This document shows, one piece after another, positions 9,329 through 19,580 of a stretch of 64,000 bases of DNA. A program made the translations under genes and the position numbers. The DNA lies in assembly GCA_947039395.1 (NCBI GenBank), contig CAMQYS010000006.1, positions 1 through 64,000 on the forward strand, read 5' to 3'. Below the pieces are notes generated by a model that saw only the letters and a program-made list of their open reading frames with translations, was not told the DNA's origin and ran no database searches. This DNA comes from an uncultured Deferribacteraceae bacterium. Lineage in GTDB: Bacteria; Chrysiogenota; Deferribacteres; Deferribacterales; Mucispirillaceae. The number at the start of each line of letters is the position of its first letter. The first letter of the stretch is position 1.

Positions 9329-10189
9329 CTAAAATTTTAATCCCTCTAATACCTTAAGCGTTGAAACAGATTTATTTAACGTATAGTAATGTAATCCATC
9401 AACGCCGTTCTTGATTAGATTATTTGATTGCTCTGTTGCTATATCTATACCGATTTTTACAGTCTCTTCATCACTCTTATTAGCAATTCTATCTATTACT
9501 TTTTGAGTAATAGATGTGGAACACATATCGGTAAATTTAACGATCTGTTTATAATTTGTAATAGGCATGATACCTGCAATAATAGGAAGCTTTATTCCCT
9601 CTTTTGCAATCCTATCTCTAAACCTATAGAAAGCATCATTATCAAAAAATAGTTGGGTTACAAGAAAATCTACGCCCGTATCAACCTTAATTTTAAGATT
9701 TTCGATATCATCATTCATAGACACAGATTCAGGATGCTTTTCAGGATAACATGCACCACCTATACAAAATGCTTCTTCATCTTTATTTTTTATATATGTT
9801 ACTAAATCTGATGCGTACTGAAACTTACGAGATTTAACAAGATCAATTTTATCAGCTGGTATATCTCCCCTTAATGCTAAAATATTCTCAATCTTATTTT
9901 GTTTAAGCTCTAATAAGATATTATCAACTGTATTGTTATCGAAACCAACACAAGTTAAATGCATCATTACAGAGGTATTTAAATGCTTTTTAACTTCTAT
10001 AGCGTATTCTAAGCTTTTATCACTTGTTGTACCTAATGCACCAAATGTTACAGAAGCGTAGTCGGGATTCATACCTTTTAGGCTATCCATCGTTTCATAG
10101 AGAATATTTTCATTTTCAGGAGATTTAGGAGGGAAAAACTCAAACGATATAGCAGGATGTTTAATTTTTAATATGTCTTTAATTTTCAT
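9329..10189 (-). CDS. metF: Methylenetetrahydrofolate reductase MetF, 286 aa
   Basis: FAD enzyme that reduces 5,10-methylene- to 5-methyl-tetrahydrofolate for methionine synthesis. The TIM-barrel signature blocks SFEFFPPKS at the N-terminus, VTFGALGTT, LALRGD, and VTQLFFDNDAFYRF are all present. The start is placed at the ATG at 10189 (MKIKDILK), which gives the family length; a longer reading frame adds 28 unconserved residues. No clear Shine-Dalgarno. It is divergent from the gene at 10301, and the longer reading frame would overlap that gene's promoter region. Confidence 0.93.
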   Translation of the reverse strand: MKIKDILKIKHPAISFEFFPPKSPENENILYETMDSLKGMNPDYASVTFGALGTTSDKSLEYAIEVKKHLNTSVMMHLTCVGFDNNTVDNILLELKQNKIENILALRGDIPADKIDLVKSRKFQYASDLVTYIKNKDEEAFCIGGACYPEKHPESVSMNDDIENLKIKVDTGVDFLVTQLFFDNDAFYRFRDRIAKEGIKLPIIAGIMPITNYKQIVKFTDMCSTSITQKVIDRIANKSDEETVKIGIDIATEQSNNLIKNGVDGLHYYTLNKSVSTLKVLEGLKF

Positions 10190-10300
10190 AATGATATGAT
10201 GATATACAAACTCTCTATTGACTGCAAGTATAAAATTAATATAGAATGAAGATTGTGTGCATTCTATAGTCATACAATTACAATAAGAGGTCTTTTAACT

Positions 10301-10897
10301 GTGAAATTGTTTTACAAGAGGTTACTTTTACTATTTGTTATGTTGATACTCTTCATAAATATTTTTGCAGCGTTTATGAGTTTAAATCCTAAACAGTTAC
10401 TAACATTTGCGTTCTATGATACAAGAGCTATCGCTTTATTCTATAGAGTGAAAAATGTTGTATTTGAATCAGGATTGTATCCACAAGAAACAAAACAAGA
10501 AGATCTCGCTGCAATTGCAGATGATGCTGCATCAGAGTATGGAATAGATAAAACATTGCTATACACACTAATAGATGTAGATGGAAAATATGCTATTACT
10601 TTGACTGGTGGAATGGGATATACAAAAATTACTCCCGCTGCTTTTATGAAAAGTGGTTTTAAAGATCCATTTATTACAAATGATAATATCTTCGCTGCTG
10701 CAAAACTATTATCTGAACTTAAAGAGAAAAATATGCATGATGCGGACCTAATAAGAGAGTTTTTAACATGGGAGTTAAATTTCGACAATGTACGAACATT
10801 TGCACCATCTGCTAATGAGTTAATATTATTTCATACTGAAAAATATAACGATCTATTAAGAGAAGGTAATGGAGCAAATAAACTGAAAATATTCTAA
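10301..10897 (+). CDS. Lytic-transglycosylase-like membrane protein, 198 aa
   Basis: A GTG start with AAGAGG upstream is followed by one hydrophobic anchor (LLLLFVMLILFINIFAAF), so the protein is probably anchored in the inner membrane facing the periplasm. Residues of the pattern DKTLLYTLIDVDGKYA, then GGMGYTKITP and NIFAAAKLLSEL, follow the soluble lytic transglycosylase (SLT, C-type lysozyme) layout. The position of the catalytic glutamate (usually VES) appears as aspartate (VDG). It may be inactive, or only a distant relative. Divergent from metF; mqnB follows 113 bases downstream. Confidence 0.65.
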   Translation: MKLFYKRLLLLFVMLILFINIFAAFMSLNPKQLLTFAFYDTRAIALFYRVKNVVFESGLYPQETKQEDLAAIADDAASEYGIDKTLLYTLIDVDGKYAITLTGGMGYTKITPAAFMKSGFKDPFITNDNIFAAAKLLSELKEKNMHDADLIREFLTWELNFDNVRTFAPSANELILFHTEKYNDLLREGNGANKLKIF

Positions 10898-11010
10898 AAG
10901 TATATATAAAGTATTGATTTAATTGAAGAGTAGTTATATATTTCATAGATTGGTTTAATTGAATAAAAACATTTTATAGCATATTAATTTAGTTAAAGAG
11001 TAATCATTAT

Positions 11011-11682
11011 ATGTTAAGTAAATATAAAGAGATCATTGCAATACCATCTGAATTTGAAGTTCAAAAGATATTTGGTAATATATCAATAAAGGTTGAGAAC
11101 GGTATAAAGTATACTCTTTATAGAGATTACCTAATACTATTGACAGGCGTATCAAAAATAGCCACTACTTATAATTTAACAAAATTTTTACTAAGTGGTA
11201 ATAATATTAATAAGATATATCTTATTGGTATAGCTGGTGCTTACGAGCATAGCAATCTTAATATATCAGATATAGTTTCTGTTAGAAAAGATTACTTAAT
11301 TGATGAGGCAACGATCTTCCAAACTGATGATTTAGAGATTAACTTAACAACTATGTATGAGAAAGGTATCAATATTATTCATGATAATTGTGCAGAATTT
11401 AAGGTTATAGATAATATGAAAGTTGTGAACTCTAACACTGTGTCATTAATTCAAACTGATGAGAATATATGTAATGCGTATAGAGATAAGTACGGTGCAT
11501 CTATAGAGAATATGGAAGGGACAGCATTTAGGTATGTAACATCACAGTTTAATATTGATACATATCAGATAAGATCAATCTCTAATTTCTGTGGAACAAA
11601 ATTTAATAGTAGTTGGGATATTAAAGGTGCTTGTGAAAAGCTCAAATATTTTATAGATAGTGTAGTTGATGATAATATTTAA
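11011..11682 (+). CDS. mqnB: Futalosine hydrolase MqnB, 223 aa
   Basis: Member of the nucleoside phosphorylase/MTAN superfamily with GIAGAY near residue 74, the purine and ribose site block IENMEGTAF near 166, and SISNFCG with a tryptophan-aspartate end. These fit futalosine hydrolase, which releases hypoxanthine from futalosine in the alternative menaquinone pathway. An MTA/SAH nucleosidase is the main alternative. No other mqn genes are in the window. It is followed 20 bases later by the kelch lipoprotein gene. Confidence 0.8.
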   Translation: MLSKYKEIIAIPSEFEVQKIFGNISIKVENGIKYTLYRDYLILLTGVSKIATTYNLTKFLLSGNNINKIYLIGIAGAYEHSNLNISDIVSVRKDYLIDEATIFQTDDLEINLTTMYEKGINIIHDNCAEFKVIDNMKVVNSNTVSLIQTDENICNAYRDKYGASIENMEGTAFRYVTSQFNIDTYQIRSISNFCGTKFNSSWDIKGACEKLKYFIDSVVDDNI

Positions 11683-11702
11683 CTACCATAACGGTTTATA
11701 AT

Positions 11703-14700
11703 ATGAACATAAGTAGATTGATGAGATTGATACTTATAACGATTGTACTGATACAGTGTATAAGTTGTAGTAGTGCTAAAGAGAGTCAGTTGCAACCAGA
11801 TGAGAATATAAATTCAAGATATTTGTCGGTGCGTCATCTTGAGTTTTCTAGTGATAAGATAGATTTTGTTAGTCAATCATTAGGTGTTAAAACAGTTAAA
11901 TCTTTCTCTGTTTCAAATCATGAAAAGAACTATCCGATAAAATTTTCAATTGAGAGTACCCCTAATAATATTACCTTATTAGATACATCAACGTGTCCAA
12001 AAGATAATGCAACTGTTTATCCTGGTGAGGATTGCGTATACTCTATTCTACTATCTAATAATGAAGAGAGCGAACGGCTAGATAATATAATTTTTTACGA
12101 TAATTATTCAGAGGTATATTTAGAGGTATCATCTAAAACTGCTACACAAGGGGTAGCATTACCTAGCAATGATCCACAAGGCGTGAGGGTTGCTAATTTC
12201 CCTTTAATAGTTAATAAAGAGTATCACTCATTTGGTAGGGTTGATAGCTTATCAAAAAACATATCAACAGATTTTATTATAAGTAATAGTTCATCATCAG
12301 AGGTTAATTTTGATATTTCATCATTAACATCTGGTGGATATATTATTCATCCTATATCTACATGCGTAGTTGGTAGTAATAAGTTAGGTGCTGGAGAAAA
12401 CTGTTTAATGAATATAGTTTTTTCTCCAACATCAAGAGCGATTTATAATGATAGCTTTCAAGTATCTTACGGTGGTGAGAAGATATCTGTAAGCTTAACT
12501 GGGGTTGGTGCAAAAAAATATGCAGATATAAACTCACTGATATTAGTAAATGATTTTATTGATTATGGAACAGTTATAAATGGTGAGTATAGAGTTGATA
12601 GTGTGACAGTTAGAAATAACTCTAATAATTCGTTTATGAAGTTCTCTTTATCTGATATTTCAGATGGTTTTGCATATCTTCCTTCCTCAACTTGTGGGGT
12701 TTATTATACAACTTTACCACCTAGTCAATCATGCACAATATTTGTAAGGTATTTATCAGCTGATGGTGGCGGTTTTAAAGTATGGGTAGGTAACCATTAT
12801 AAAGAGATTAAATTACTATCTAATTCGTTAGAAGAAAAAGTTTTATCTATAGAACAGTCAGTTGTTGATTTTGATAATATTCTTGTTAATAGTGTAAATA
12901 GTAATATATTTATATTAAATAATCTATCAGAAGAGGAGCAGTCTATAAATATTACAAGTTCAGATGGTATTACAGTAGCTGATTCTGGGATATCAATACC
13001 TGCTGAAAGTAGCAAAGTGATTGATTTTACATTACAGCCTCAAAATGTAGATAGAGATTTTCAGAGTAATATTAAAATAAATACAAATGATGGCTTAGGT
13101 TATGTATTACCAGTAAAAGCAGAGGTTGTAGAAGATAGTAATATTGATATAACACAGTTTTTATCATCGGCATCTATAGGAGAGAGAGTCTATATATATG
13201 ATGATAATATGCTTATTTACAATCCTTTAATAGATAATAAGTCTAACCGATTATACAGTTATAGTTTATCTTCATTAATATGGAAAAAGATTGAATATTT
13301 AGGAGATATTCCTGAAAATGATATAGGTACAGAGCTATTATTTTTCAATGATGCTTATTATTTGTTTGGTGGAGAGAATAAAGAGGGAAATTTATCTAAT
13401 AATCTATTTTATTTTGATACAGTTAATGAAAAATGGTATGATATTATAATAGATGATGGAGATATAAAGCCTACAGCTAGAAAAGGATATAAAGGTGTTG
13501 TTGCACAAGATCGGTTATATATCATGGGTGGAGTAGATAGTAGTGGTAGTTATATAAACGATATATGGGCTTATGATTTTAATAAAAGCTCAAATGGTTG
13601 GAGTAAAGTAAATATAGAACCGTCATTCACAGCAGAAGATATAAATAATAGTACGACTATACTGTTTTCAGATAATGATAGCTTGTATATAATAGTTGCA
13701 AATAATGTTTATTCTTATAAAATAAGTGGTGAATTAAAATGGGAAGAAGAGTATGATATATCTGATATAGAAAATATAGATATAATTATTAAAAATAAAG
13801 TGTTATATTTGGTAGGAAGTAAAATAGGTTATGATAAATTATTTTTAAGCAAGCTAGATATGAGTACTGGGGAAGCCTACGAAATAGAAACAGATGTGAC
13901 TATTAATAATAGTGTTAAACCAATAATTCATTTAAATAAAGATGGCTTAATTTATCTTTTTCTGATGTTTGACGATAGAGTAAGAAGTAAGCTTTATTAC
14001 CTAAATGATATCAGTAGTAGTTTTGTAGAAATAGATACGCGAATATATCCGTATATTGATATGATAGATGCTTCTACATTATATAAAGAGTATATATATT
14101 ATCTTAGTTCGGATAGCAAACTATATAGTTATAATCTTAATACGCGACAATTTGAGTATAAAAAAATGATGAGTTGTGCTACTATTTCAGATACTGTTAC
14201 ACCACATCTTATTTCTGATAGTAGTAACGGTAAGCTTTATGTTGTAGATGGTTCTAATTCATTGTGTGAGTATGATATATCATTAGATGAATGGCAAGAG
14301 AGTAGTGTAGCTTTTCCAACTGGGATTAAAGATAATTTTTCTGTAGCTATATATGATAATCATTTATGGGTCTATGGTGGAATTAAAAGCGATAATATAG
14401 TAAGTGATGAATTATGGAAGTACTCAATTAATGAGAGTTCAAATTGGGTGAAAGTTCAAAAGTCATCTAGTTATAGTATTTCAGATAATCGTGTTTCAAA
14501 TTATGGTGTTTACGACCATAAGATGGTAGTATATAAAGATGGGCTATATATTGTTGGTGGTTATCTAGATTTATTAAAGAGTAAAAACAACTCTATATTT
14601 AAAATAGAGTTGTCGGAAACCGAAGTAAGTGTTACAACTGTATCAGCACTTGACATGGCAAAACAACTTTCTGATAATTTTGGTGTAACACTATATAAGA

Positions 14701-14903
14701 AAGGTTTTGTTTTGCTTGGTTTAAATGACGATAAAACGAATGTTCTCTACTATGATGTAGTTAATGATGAGTTTTTAGGATATAGTAATATTAGTGGTGA
14801 TTATTTTGATAAAGAGTATGTATCAACGGTTATATCTTTTGGTTCTTCACTTTATTTGCACAACAATATATATTCAAGAGTAAGTAAGATTATTTTAGAA
14901 TAA
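11703..14903 (+). CDS. Giant lipoprotein with ASH-like and kelch domains, 1066 aa
   Basis: A hydrophobic N-terminus ends in CISCSS, so C22 is the probable lipidated cysteine. Residues about 45-475 hold four repeats of an Ig-like fold of the ASPM-SPD2-hydin/choice-of-anchor type, with the recurrent phrase STC..L..GQ.C.I....SP. From about 480 to the end kelch-type blades recur (YYLFGGENK, LYIMGGVDS, LWVYGGIKS, LYIVGGYLD), suggesting a beta-propeller. It is probably anchored to the outer membrane and exposed to the periplasm or surface, a likely binding protein. Ligand unknown. It starts 20 bases after mqnB with a weak ribosome site. Confidence 0.82.
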   Translation: MNISRLMRLILITIVLIQCISCSSAKESQLQPDENINSRYLSVRHLEFSSDKIDFVSQSLGVKTVKSFSVSNHEKNYPIKFSIESTPNNITLLDTSTCPKDNATVYPGEDCVYSILLSNNEESERLDNIIFYDNYSEVYLEVSSKTATQGVALPSNDPQGVRVANFPLIVNKEYHSFGRVDSLSKNISTDFIISNSSSSEVNFDISSLTSGGYIIHPISTCVVGSNKLGAGENCLMNIVFSPTSRAIYNDSFQVSYGGEKISVSLTGVGAKKYADINSLILVNDFIDYGTVINGEYRVDSVTVRNNSNNSFMKFSLSDISDGFAYLPSSTCGVYYTTLPPSQSCTIFVRYLSADGGGFKVWVGNHYKEIKLLSNSLEEKVLSIEQSVVDFDNILVNSVNSNIFILNNLSEEEQSINITSSDGITVADSGISIPAESSKVIDFTLQPQNVDRDFQSNIKINTNDGLGYVLPVKAEVVEDSNIDITQFLSSASIGERVYIYDDNMLIYNPLIDNKSNRLYSYSLSSLIWKKIEYLGDIPENDIGTELLFFNDAYYLFGGENKEGNLSNNLFYFDTVNEKWYDIIIDDGDIKPTARKGYKGVVAQDRLYIMGGVDSSGSYINDIWAYDFNKSSNGWSKVNIEPSFTAEDINNSTTILFSDNDSLYIIVANNVYSYKISGELKWEEEYDISDIENIDIIIKNKVLYLVGSKIGYDKLFLSKLDMSTGEAYEIETDVTINNSVKPIIHLNKDGLIYLFLMFDDRVRSKLYYLNDISSSFVEIDTRIYPYIDMIDASTLYKEYIYYLSSDSKLYSYNLNTRQFEYKKMMSCATISDTVTPHLISDSSNGKLYVVDGSNSLCEYDISLDEWQESSVAFPTGIKDNFSVAIYDNHLWVYGGIKSDNIVSDELWKYSINESSNWVKVQKSSSYSISDNRVSNYGVYDHKMVVYKDGLYIVGGYLDLLKSKNNSIFKIELSETEVSVTTVSALDMAKQLSDNFGVTLYKKGFVLLGLNDDKTNVLYYDVVNDEFLGYSNISGDYFDKEYVSTVISFGSSLYLHNNIYSRVSKIILE

Positions 14904-15042
14904 GTAACTACATATTAAGTTAATTAGTTATTTAGGCTTAAAATTAGATAAGTTAGGTTTAGTTTGTTCACAAATTTAAAAGTATAAATTGTTCATATCA
15001 TGTTTTGATTAAAAAAGTATATTTCTTGGAGGAAGATGTTTA

Positions 15043-16698
15043 ATGTTTAATTTGTTTAAGAACTTGAAAGTAAGGACTATGTCAAAGGTAGTTATTGTGT
15101 TAATGCTAGTTTATATTGCTTCATCATTATCTGTTATGATGATTATCAAAAAATCAAGTGGCGATTTGTATGATCAGGCTCTTGAAAATAATAAAATATT
15201 GGTATTGGCATTTGAAGTTTATGGATTAACAATATCTTCTTCAGCATATCTTAGGACATATATTATGAATGATGATCAAACATCTTATGATAGATATCTT
15301 GAATTAAATGATGGTGAAAATATGTTTGATGAGAGTATTCAAAACTTTGTAAATCTACATGTTAGTGACGATGTTTTGACATTCTTATATAGTGCAAAAG
15401 ATTTAGAAAGTCGTAATGTTCTTATTGAGGTTGAGATGTTAAAACGTTATCATGCTGGAGATAAACAGGGTGCAAGAGATTTATATTTCGGTAATGAATA
15501 CACAACAGGTATAGCTACAATATTAGAAAGAATATTTGATTTTGAAGAAGCTGTAATAACCAGTAATGAAATAAGAATGGAAGAGGCAAATGGTTTCTTA
15601 AATAACTTAATTGCTACATCAACAACAGTGTTGTCAGTATTCCTTGTTTTATTCTTCGGAGTTGTACTAATGTTGTTACGCATGATTACAAATGCATTAG
15701 ATCGTATGGGTGGGTTATTTAAGAAGTTAGCTGCTGGTGATTTAACAGATCGTGTTCCAAGTTTTGTATCAGACAATGAAATATATACTACTTACAATCT
15801 TGTAAATACTTTTGTTGTAAACGTTTCTGGAACATTAAAAGAGGTTTCATTATCAACTGATGAAGTTGCTTCAGGTAATAATGAACTTGCTGTAACAACA
15901 GAAGAGCTATCAACTACATTTAGTTCTCAATCAGAGCAAGTTACAACGGCTGCTGCTGATATGGAAACAATTAGTGATAAGTTAAGAAATGTTGTAGATA
16001 TGTTACAATCTAATACAAATGTAATGGAAAATACTGTACAAAGTACCGAGAAAGGTCAATCAAGATTATCTATAGTTAAAGGTGCGATGCAGAATATCAA
16101 TCAACAAACCGATTCACTATCAACAACAATTACGAAGTTATCAGACTCATCAGCAGAGATAGGCAATATTATTACAGTTATTAATGATATAGCAGATCAA
16201 ACAAACTTATTAGCACTTAATGCTGCGATAGAGGCTGCACGAGCAGGTGAAGCTGGTAGAGGGTTTGCAGTTGTAGCAGATGAAGTTCGTAAATTAGCAG
16301 AACGTACACAGAAAGCAACAAGTGAGATAGAGCAGATTATCTCTACATTACAGAACGATTCAGAGATAGCATCAACAGAGATGAAAAAAGCATCAACGAC
16401 TGTTTCTGATGGAGTTGAGTCGATAGAAGAAACTGAAGAAGCTTTCAATGAGATATTTGGTGGCGTAAATCAGATATCAGAAACAACAACTTCAATCAAT
16501 GTAGAGGTTTCACAGAATTACGATCTTATCCGTAGTATTTCAGAGTCAACACAGATGGTTGCAGCAGGTATAGAAGAGTCAACTTCAGCTGTGGCAGAGT
16601 TTACATCAACGGTTGGACATTTACAAAAACGTGTTGAGATGTTAAAAAACAAATTATCATTTTTCACTATTAGTGATGATATAGAAAAAATAGTATAA
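15043..16698 (+). CDS. Methyl-accepting chemotaxis protein, 551 aa
   Basis: Transmembrane chemoreceptor. First membrane helix at about 16-33, a helical periplasmic sensor of about 150 residues (four-helix-bundle type), a second helix at about 190-213, HAMP, then the methylation and signalling coiled coil with the hairpin tip [20 protein letters not shown]. No C-terminal CheR-binding pentapeptide is seen. GGAGG precedes the ATG. Ligand unknown. Its signalling core shares 245 identical bases with the receptor gene at 17019. A hairpin follows the stop codon. Confidence 0.95.
   Translation: MFNLFKNLKVRTMSKVVIVLMLVYIASSLSVMMIIKKSSGDLYDQALENNKILVLAFEVYGLTISSSAYLRTYIMNDDQTSYDRYLELNDGENMFDESIQNFVNLHVSDDVLTFLYSAKDLESRNVLIEVEMLKRYHAGDKQGARDLYFGNEYTTGIATILERIFDFEEAVITSNEIRMEEANGFLNNLIATSTTVLSVFLVLFFGVVLMLLRMITNALDRMGGLFKKLAAGDLTDRVPSFVSDNEIYTTYNLVNTFVVNVSGTLKEVSLSTDEVASGNNELAVTTEELSTTFSSQSEQVTTAAADMETISDKLRNVVDMLQSNTNVMENTVQSTEKGQSRLSIVKGAMQNINQQTDSLSTTITKLSDSSAEIGNIITVINDIADQTNLLALNAAIEAARAGEAGRGFAVVADEVRKLAERTQKATSEIEQIISTLQNDSEIASTEMKKASTTVSDGVESIEETEEAFNEIFGGVNQISETTTSINVEVSQNYDLIRSISESTQMVAAGIEESTSAVAEFTSTVGHLQKRVEMLKNKLSFFTISDDIEKIV
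16084..16328 (+). repeat. 245-bp identical block, copy 1 (chemoreceptor core)
   Basis: Every base from 16084 to 16328 matches 18060 to 18304, including all third codon positions. The flanks of the two genes are clearly diverged, both in the sensor region and in much of the C-terminus. The block encodes the hairpin tip that contacts CheA and CheW. Confidence 0.95.
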
Positions 16699-16703
16699 TA
16701 TGT

Positions 16704-16742
16704 TCTGTTACTGTTATCATTGATAGCAGTAACAGAGTTTTC
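16704..16742 (+). terminator. Hairpin after the first chemoreceptor gene
   Basis: CTGTTACTG (16705-16713) pairs perfectly with CAGTAACAG (16727-16735), with an inner ATC/GAT helix, six bases after the stop codon. The T run that follows is short (GTTTTCT), so termination may be incomplete. Confidence 0.65.
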
Positions 16743-16828
16743 TAGATTTAATTTAAGTAGCAGAAAATATGTTTTAGGTAAATAGTGTTATAACCTATTA
16801 ACATAATGATGAAGATTGATAGACAATA

Positions 16829-16867
16829 TTAAGCACATTGATATATTTTATATATTAATGTGCTTAA
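16829..16867. repeat. Perfect 11-bp inverted repeat between chemoreceptor genes
   Basis: TTAAGCACATT (16829-16839) and AATGTGCTTAA (16857-16867) are exact inverted copies around an AT-rich 17-base centre that is itself nearly palindromic. Neither side has a T run. It may be a protein-binding site or an RNA hairpin ahead of the second receptor gene. A smaller hairpin, ATACTCT/AGAGTAT at 16970-16990, lies just before that gene. The rest of the 320-base gap (16699-17018) shows nothing recognisable. Confidence 0.6.
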
Positions 16868-17018
16868 TGTATAAATATGCTTAAATAAATTGCGAGACAA
16901 TAAGTTTAAGTAAGTGATATACTTATATGAGGTGTTAAATAGTTAAACACAGTGGTAACTTAGGATATTATACTCTGTTAATAAGAGTATAGTATAAATA
17001 ACTGTAATTTGAGGGAAT

Positions 17019-18773
17019 ATGATAAAAATAATATCTAAGCTTCGTATAAGAGCAATTTTAGTAATGACGTTCATGTTTAGTATTGCATTCCTTATATCAA
17101 TTCTATTTACTATGTCGTATGTTTCAGGTTCTGTTGATAGTGGTGTTGATCGTTCATCTTCAAATGCGGTAGCAGTAGAACTATTTGATGAATTGAAGAT
17201 GAATAGATTATTAGCTGTATCAGCAATTAAGATATATATTTCTACTAAAGATAGATTATATTATGATGAGTATCTAGATACTCTAAAAAAAGATATAGAA
17301 ATAGTTGCTAAACTTAAAACATTGCATAAGATTGAGCTTTTAGATGAGATACTTAAAAATATGGATAAAGTTTATTCTAGTATTTCAGTTAGCAAAAATT
17401 TTGAAAATAGAGCTATAACACTTTTTAATGCTGGTGATTACGCAGATGCAGAAACGTTGATTTATGGAAAAGAGTATGCAGATAACTTGTATGGGACATA
17501 TAGTGATATAGATGAAGCAACTAAAGCCAATATAATTATTCTAGAACAAAGTGAAATAAAAGAGATAAATATAATTAAGTTTGTTGTAACTTCAGCAACA
17601 ATATTTTTAATATTATTTTTACTTCTATTTTCTTTTCTAATAATAGGTACGATTTTAATTATAGCAAAAGCTTTTGGACGTATGAGTAGTTTGTTTGCTG
17701 TTTTAGGAAACGGATATTTAACTTATCGTTTACCAGAGCTTGTAACTAAAAACGAAGTTTTCGCTACATATTCAGCGATTAATAATTTTGTACAGCGAAT
17801 ATCAGATATGTTAAAAGATGTTGTAGATGCATCAAAGCAGATTGAAAGTGATAATACTAGTCTTGTAAATACGATGAATGAATTAGATATTACATTTAAT
17901 GCTCAATCAGAGCAGGTAACAAAAAGTGCTGAAAATATGGAAGCTATCACAGAGAAACTAAAGAAAGTTGTAGAGATGCTTCAATCAGATACTGCGGTTA
18001 TAAAAGAGGCTGTTAATGATACAAAAGAAGGGCAGTCACAGCTTACAATTGTTAAGAATGCGATGCAGAATATCAATCAACAAACCGATTCACTATCAAC
18101 AACAATTACGAAGTTATCAGACTCATCAGCAGAGATAGGCAATATTATTACAGTTATTAATGATATAGCAGATCAAACAAACTTATTAGCACTTAATGCT
18201 GCGATAGAGGCTGCACGAGCAGGTGAAGCTGGTAGAGGGTTTGCAGTTGTAGCAGATGAAGTTCGTAAATTAGCAGAACGTACACAGAAAGCAACAAGTG
18301 AGATCGAACAGATTATATCTCACTTGCAGAATGATTCAGAGATAGCATCAACAGAGATGAAAAAAGCATCAATAACTGTATTAGATGGAGTAGAGTCGAT
18401 AGAGGTAACGGAGACAGCATTTAATAAGATACATAGTGGCGTGAACAGTATTTTTAAAACTACAGGTATAATTAATAAAGAAGTTACAGAAAACTATGAT
18501 TTAATACTGAATAGTTCGGAGTTAGCTAAATCAGTAGCAGCAGGTATTGAGGAGTCAACATCTGCAGTATCAGAGGTAACGACTATTGTAACTAACCTTC
18601 ATGATAGATTAGAGCTTTTAAATGAGAAACTGTTTTCATTTGATATAAGTAGCGATTATGAGGTTATGGGAGCAGGTAATGGTCAAGAAATATTAGAGAA
18701 AATGAGTGTTGAGAAGAAAAATATTAACAGACAAGAGAAAATTGATAAAGAAGTGGATAAGAGTGTAGAGTAG
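17019..18773 (+). CDS. Methyl-accepting chemotaxis protein, 584 aa
   Basis: Paralogue of the receptor at 15043 with the same order: first membrane helix at about 13-32, helical periplasmic sensor, second helix at about 190-215, HAMP, and the signalling coiled coil with the conserved hairpin tip. The sensor is diverged, so it probably detects another ligand. The C-terminus carries a 45-residue lysine- and glutamate-rich tail absent from the paralogue. GAGGG lies before the ATG. Terminator at 18916. Confidence 0.94.
   Translation: MIKIISKLRIRAILVMTFMFSIAFLISILFTMSYVSGSVDSGVDRSSSNAVAVELFDELKMNRLLAVSAIKIYISTKDRLYYDEYLDTLKKDIEIVAKLKTLHKIELLDEILKNMDKVYSSISVSKNFENRAITLFNAGDYADAETLIYGKEYADNLYGTYSDIDEATKANIIILEQSEIKEINIIKFVVTSATIFLILFLLLFSFLIIGTILIIAKAFGRMSSLFAVLGNGYLTYRLPELVTKNEVFATYSAINNFVQRISDMLKDVVDASKQIESDNTSLVNTMNELDITFNAQSEQVTKSAENMEAITEKLKKVVEMLQSDTAVIKEAVNDTKEGQSQLTIVKNAMQNINQQTDSLSTTITKLSDSSAEIGNIITVINDIADQTNLLALNAAIEAARAGEAGRGFAVVADEVRKLAERTQKATSEIEQIISHLQNDSEIASTEMKKASITVLDGVESIEVTETAFNKIHSGVNSIFKTTGIINKEVTENYDLILNSSELAKSVAAGIEESTSAVSEVTTIVTNLHDRLELLNEKLFSFDISSDYEVMGAGNGQEILEKMSVEKKNINRQEKIDKEVDKSVE
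18060..18304 (+). repeat. 245-bp identical block, copy 2 (chemoreceptor core)
   Basis: Exact copy of 16084-16328. The first differences are a C for A at 18305 on the right and the diverged upstream segment on the left. A further conserved run occurs just beyond it (GATAGCATCAACAGAGATG). Confidence 0.95.
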
Positions 18774-18915
18774 CAAGTAGTGATGGTTAATTTTGTAATA
18801 TATTTTATTTTGGTAGTAATATAAATATGTTTAAATAGTTTAGGTTAGTCTATTATTAAGTTGCGTAGATATAGTATGTTTATATACTATATATTATAAT
18901 ATATGTTTTTAAAAG

Positions 18916-18963
18916 TGAACGGTTACGGTTGATATTTATATTGATCTATCCGTTCATTTTTTT
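18916..18963 (+). terminator. Rho-independent terminator after the second chemoreceptor gene
   Basis: TGAACGG (18916-18922) pairs with CCGTTCA (18950-18956), with a partly paired AT-rich centre, followed by seven T residues. It lies about 140 bases after the stop codon and overlaps the 3' end of the minus-strand pseudogene. Confidence 0.75.
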
Positions 18964-19431
18964 GTTAATTTTCTGTAGAATACTTTATTAAATATATTTA
19001 TCATGTGTAGTTTTTGACTTTCAATTAAGTAAGATATTCCACTGCTTAACTTCTTTATTTTTGCAACTATAATTGGTGCGAGTAATAAAGTTGATACAAC
19101 TAAAACCTATAGATTTTCTGTTAATGGATTGATTGCTTTAAAAAATCTAACAAGTATTTTTCATCACTTATAAAAAATACCAAGTCAAATAGAGTAGTCA
19201 AAATAAACTAAATAGCACCCATTAGAATGTACTCATAAGTTTTATCACCTTTAAGTTTTAGTAGCGATATTAGAGTTACAATAAAAATAAAGATAGATGA
19301 AGTTATAGCACTTAATGGCAAATCGATATTTTTCCAAGCAGTAGTGCAATAGCTTTTTCACGCAATCCACCGTTCAAAATTGCAAGTGGTATAATTGAGA
19401 GCCATATTAATATTGATTTTAAAATTTTCAT
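18954..19431 (-). pseudogene. Broken small membrane protein gene
   Basis: The minus strand from the ATG at 19431 reads a hydrophobic protein (MKILKSILIWLSIIPLAIL, then NGGLREKAI) that must change frame after LLLGK to continue as NIDLPLSAITSSIFIFIV. An in-frame TAG follows at GAI*FIL, where tryptophan would fit, and a further frame change is needed to reach VVSTLLLAPIIVAKIKKL and a final stop at 18954. With these repairs it is a protein of about 155 residues with four membrane helices, like a family of uncharacterised bacterial membrane proteins I recall but cannot name. Clearly not translated as one product. Confidence 0.75.
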
Positions 19432-19580
19432 AAATATTCTTCCTAATATAATATAATATAATGTTAGATCTGCAATATCAATTATAACAAATATGCTTGA
19501 TAAATATATAAAAAGATATTTATTTTATTCTCATAATGATATAATATGATAGTTGATTAATTGTATTTAGGAGTGTTTAT

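Noticed and set aside
16829-16867. Terminator
   Set aside because: No T run on either strand after the stem.
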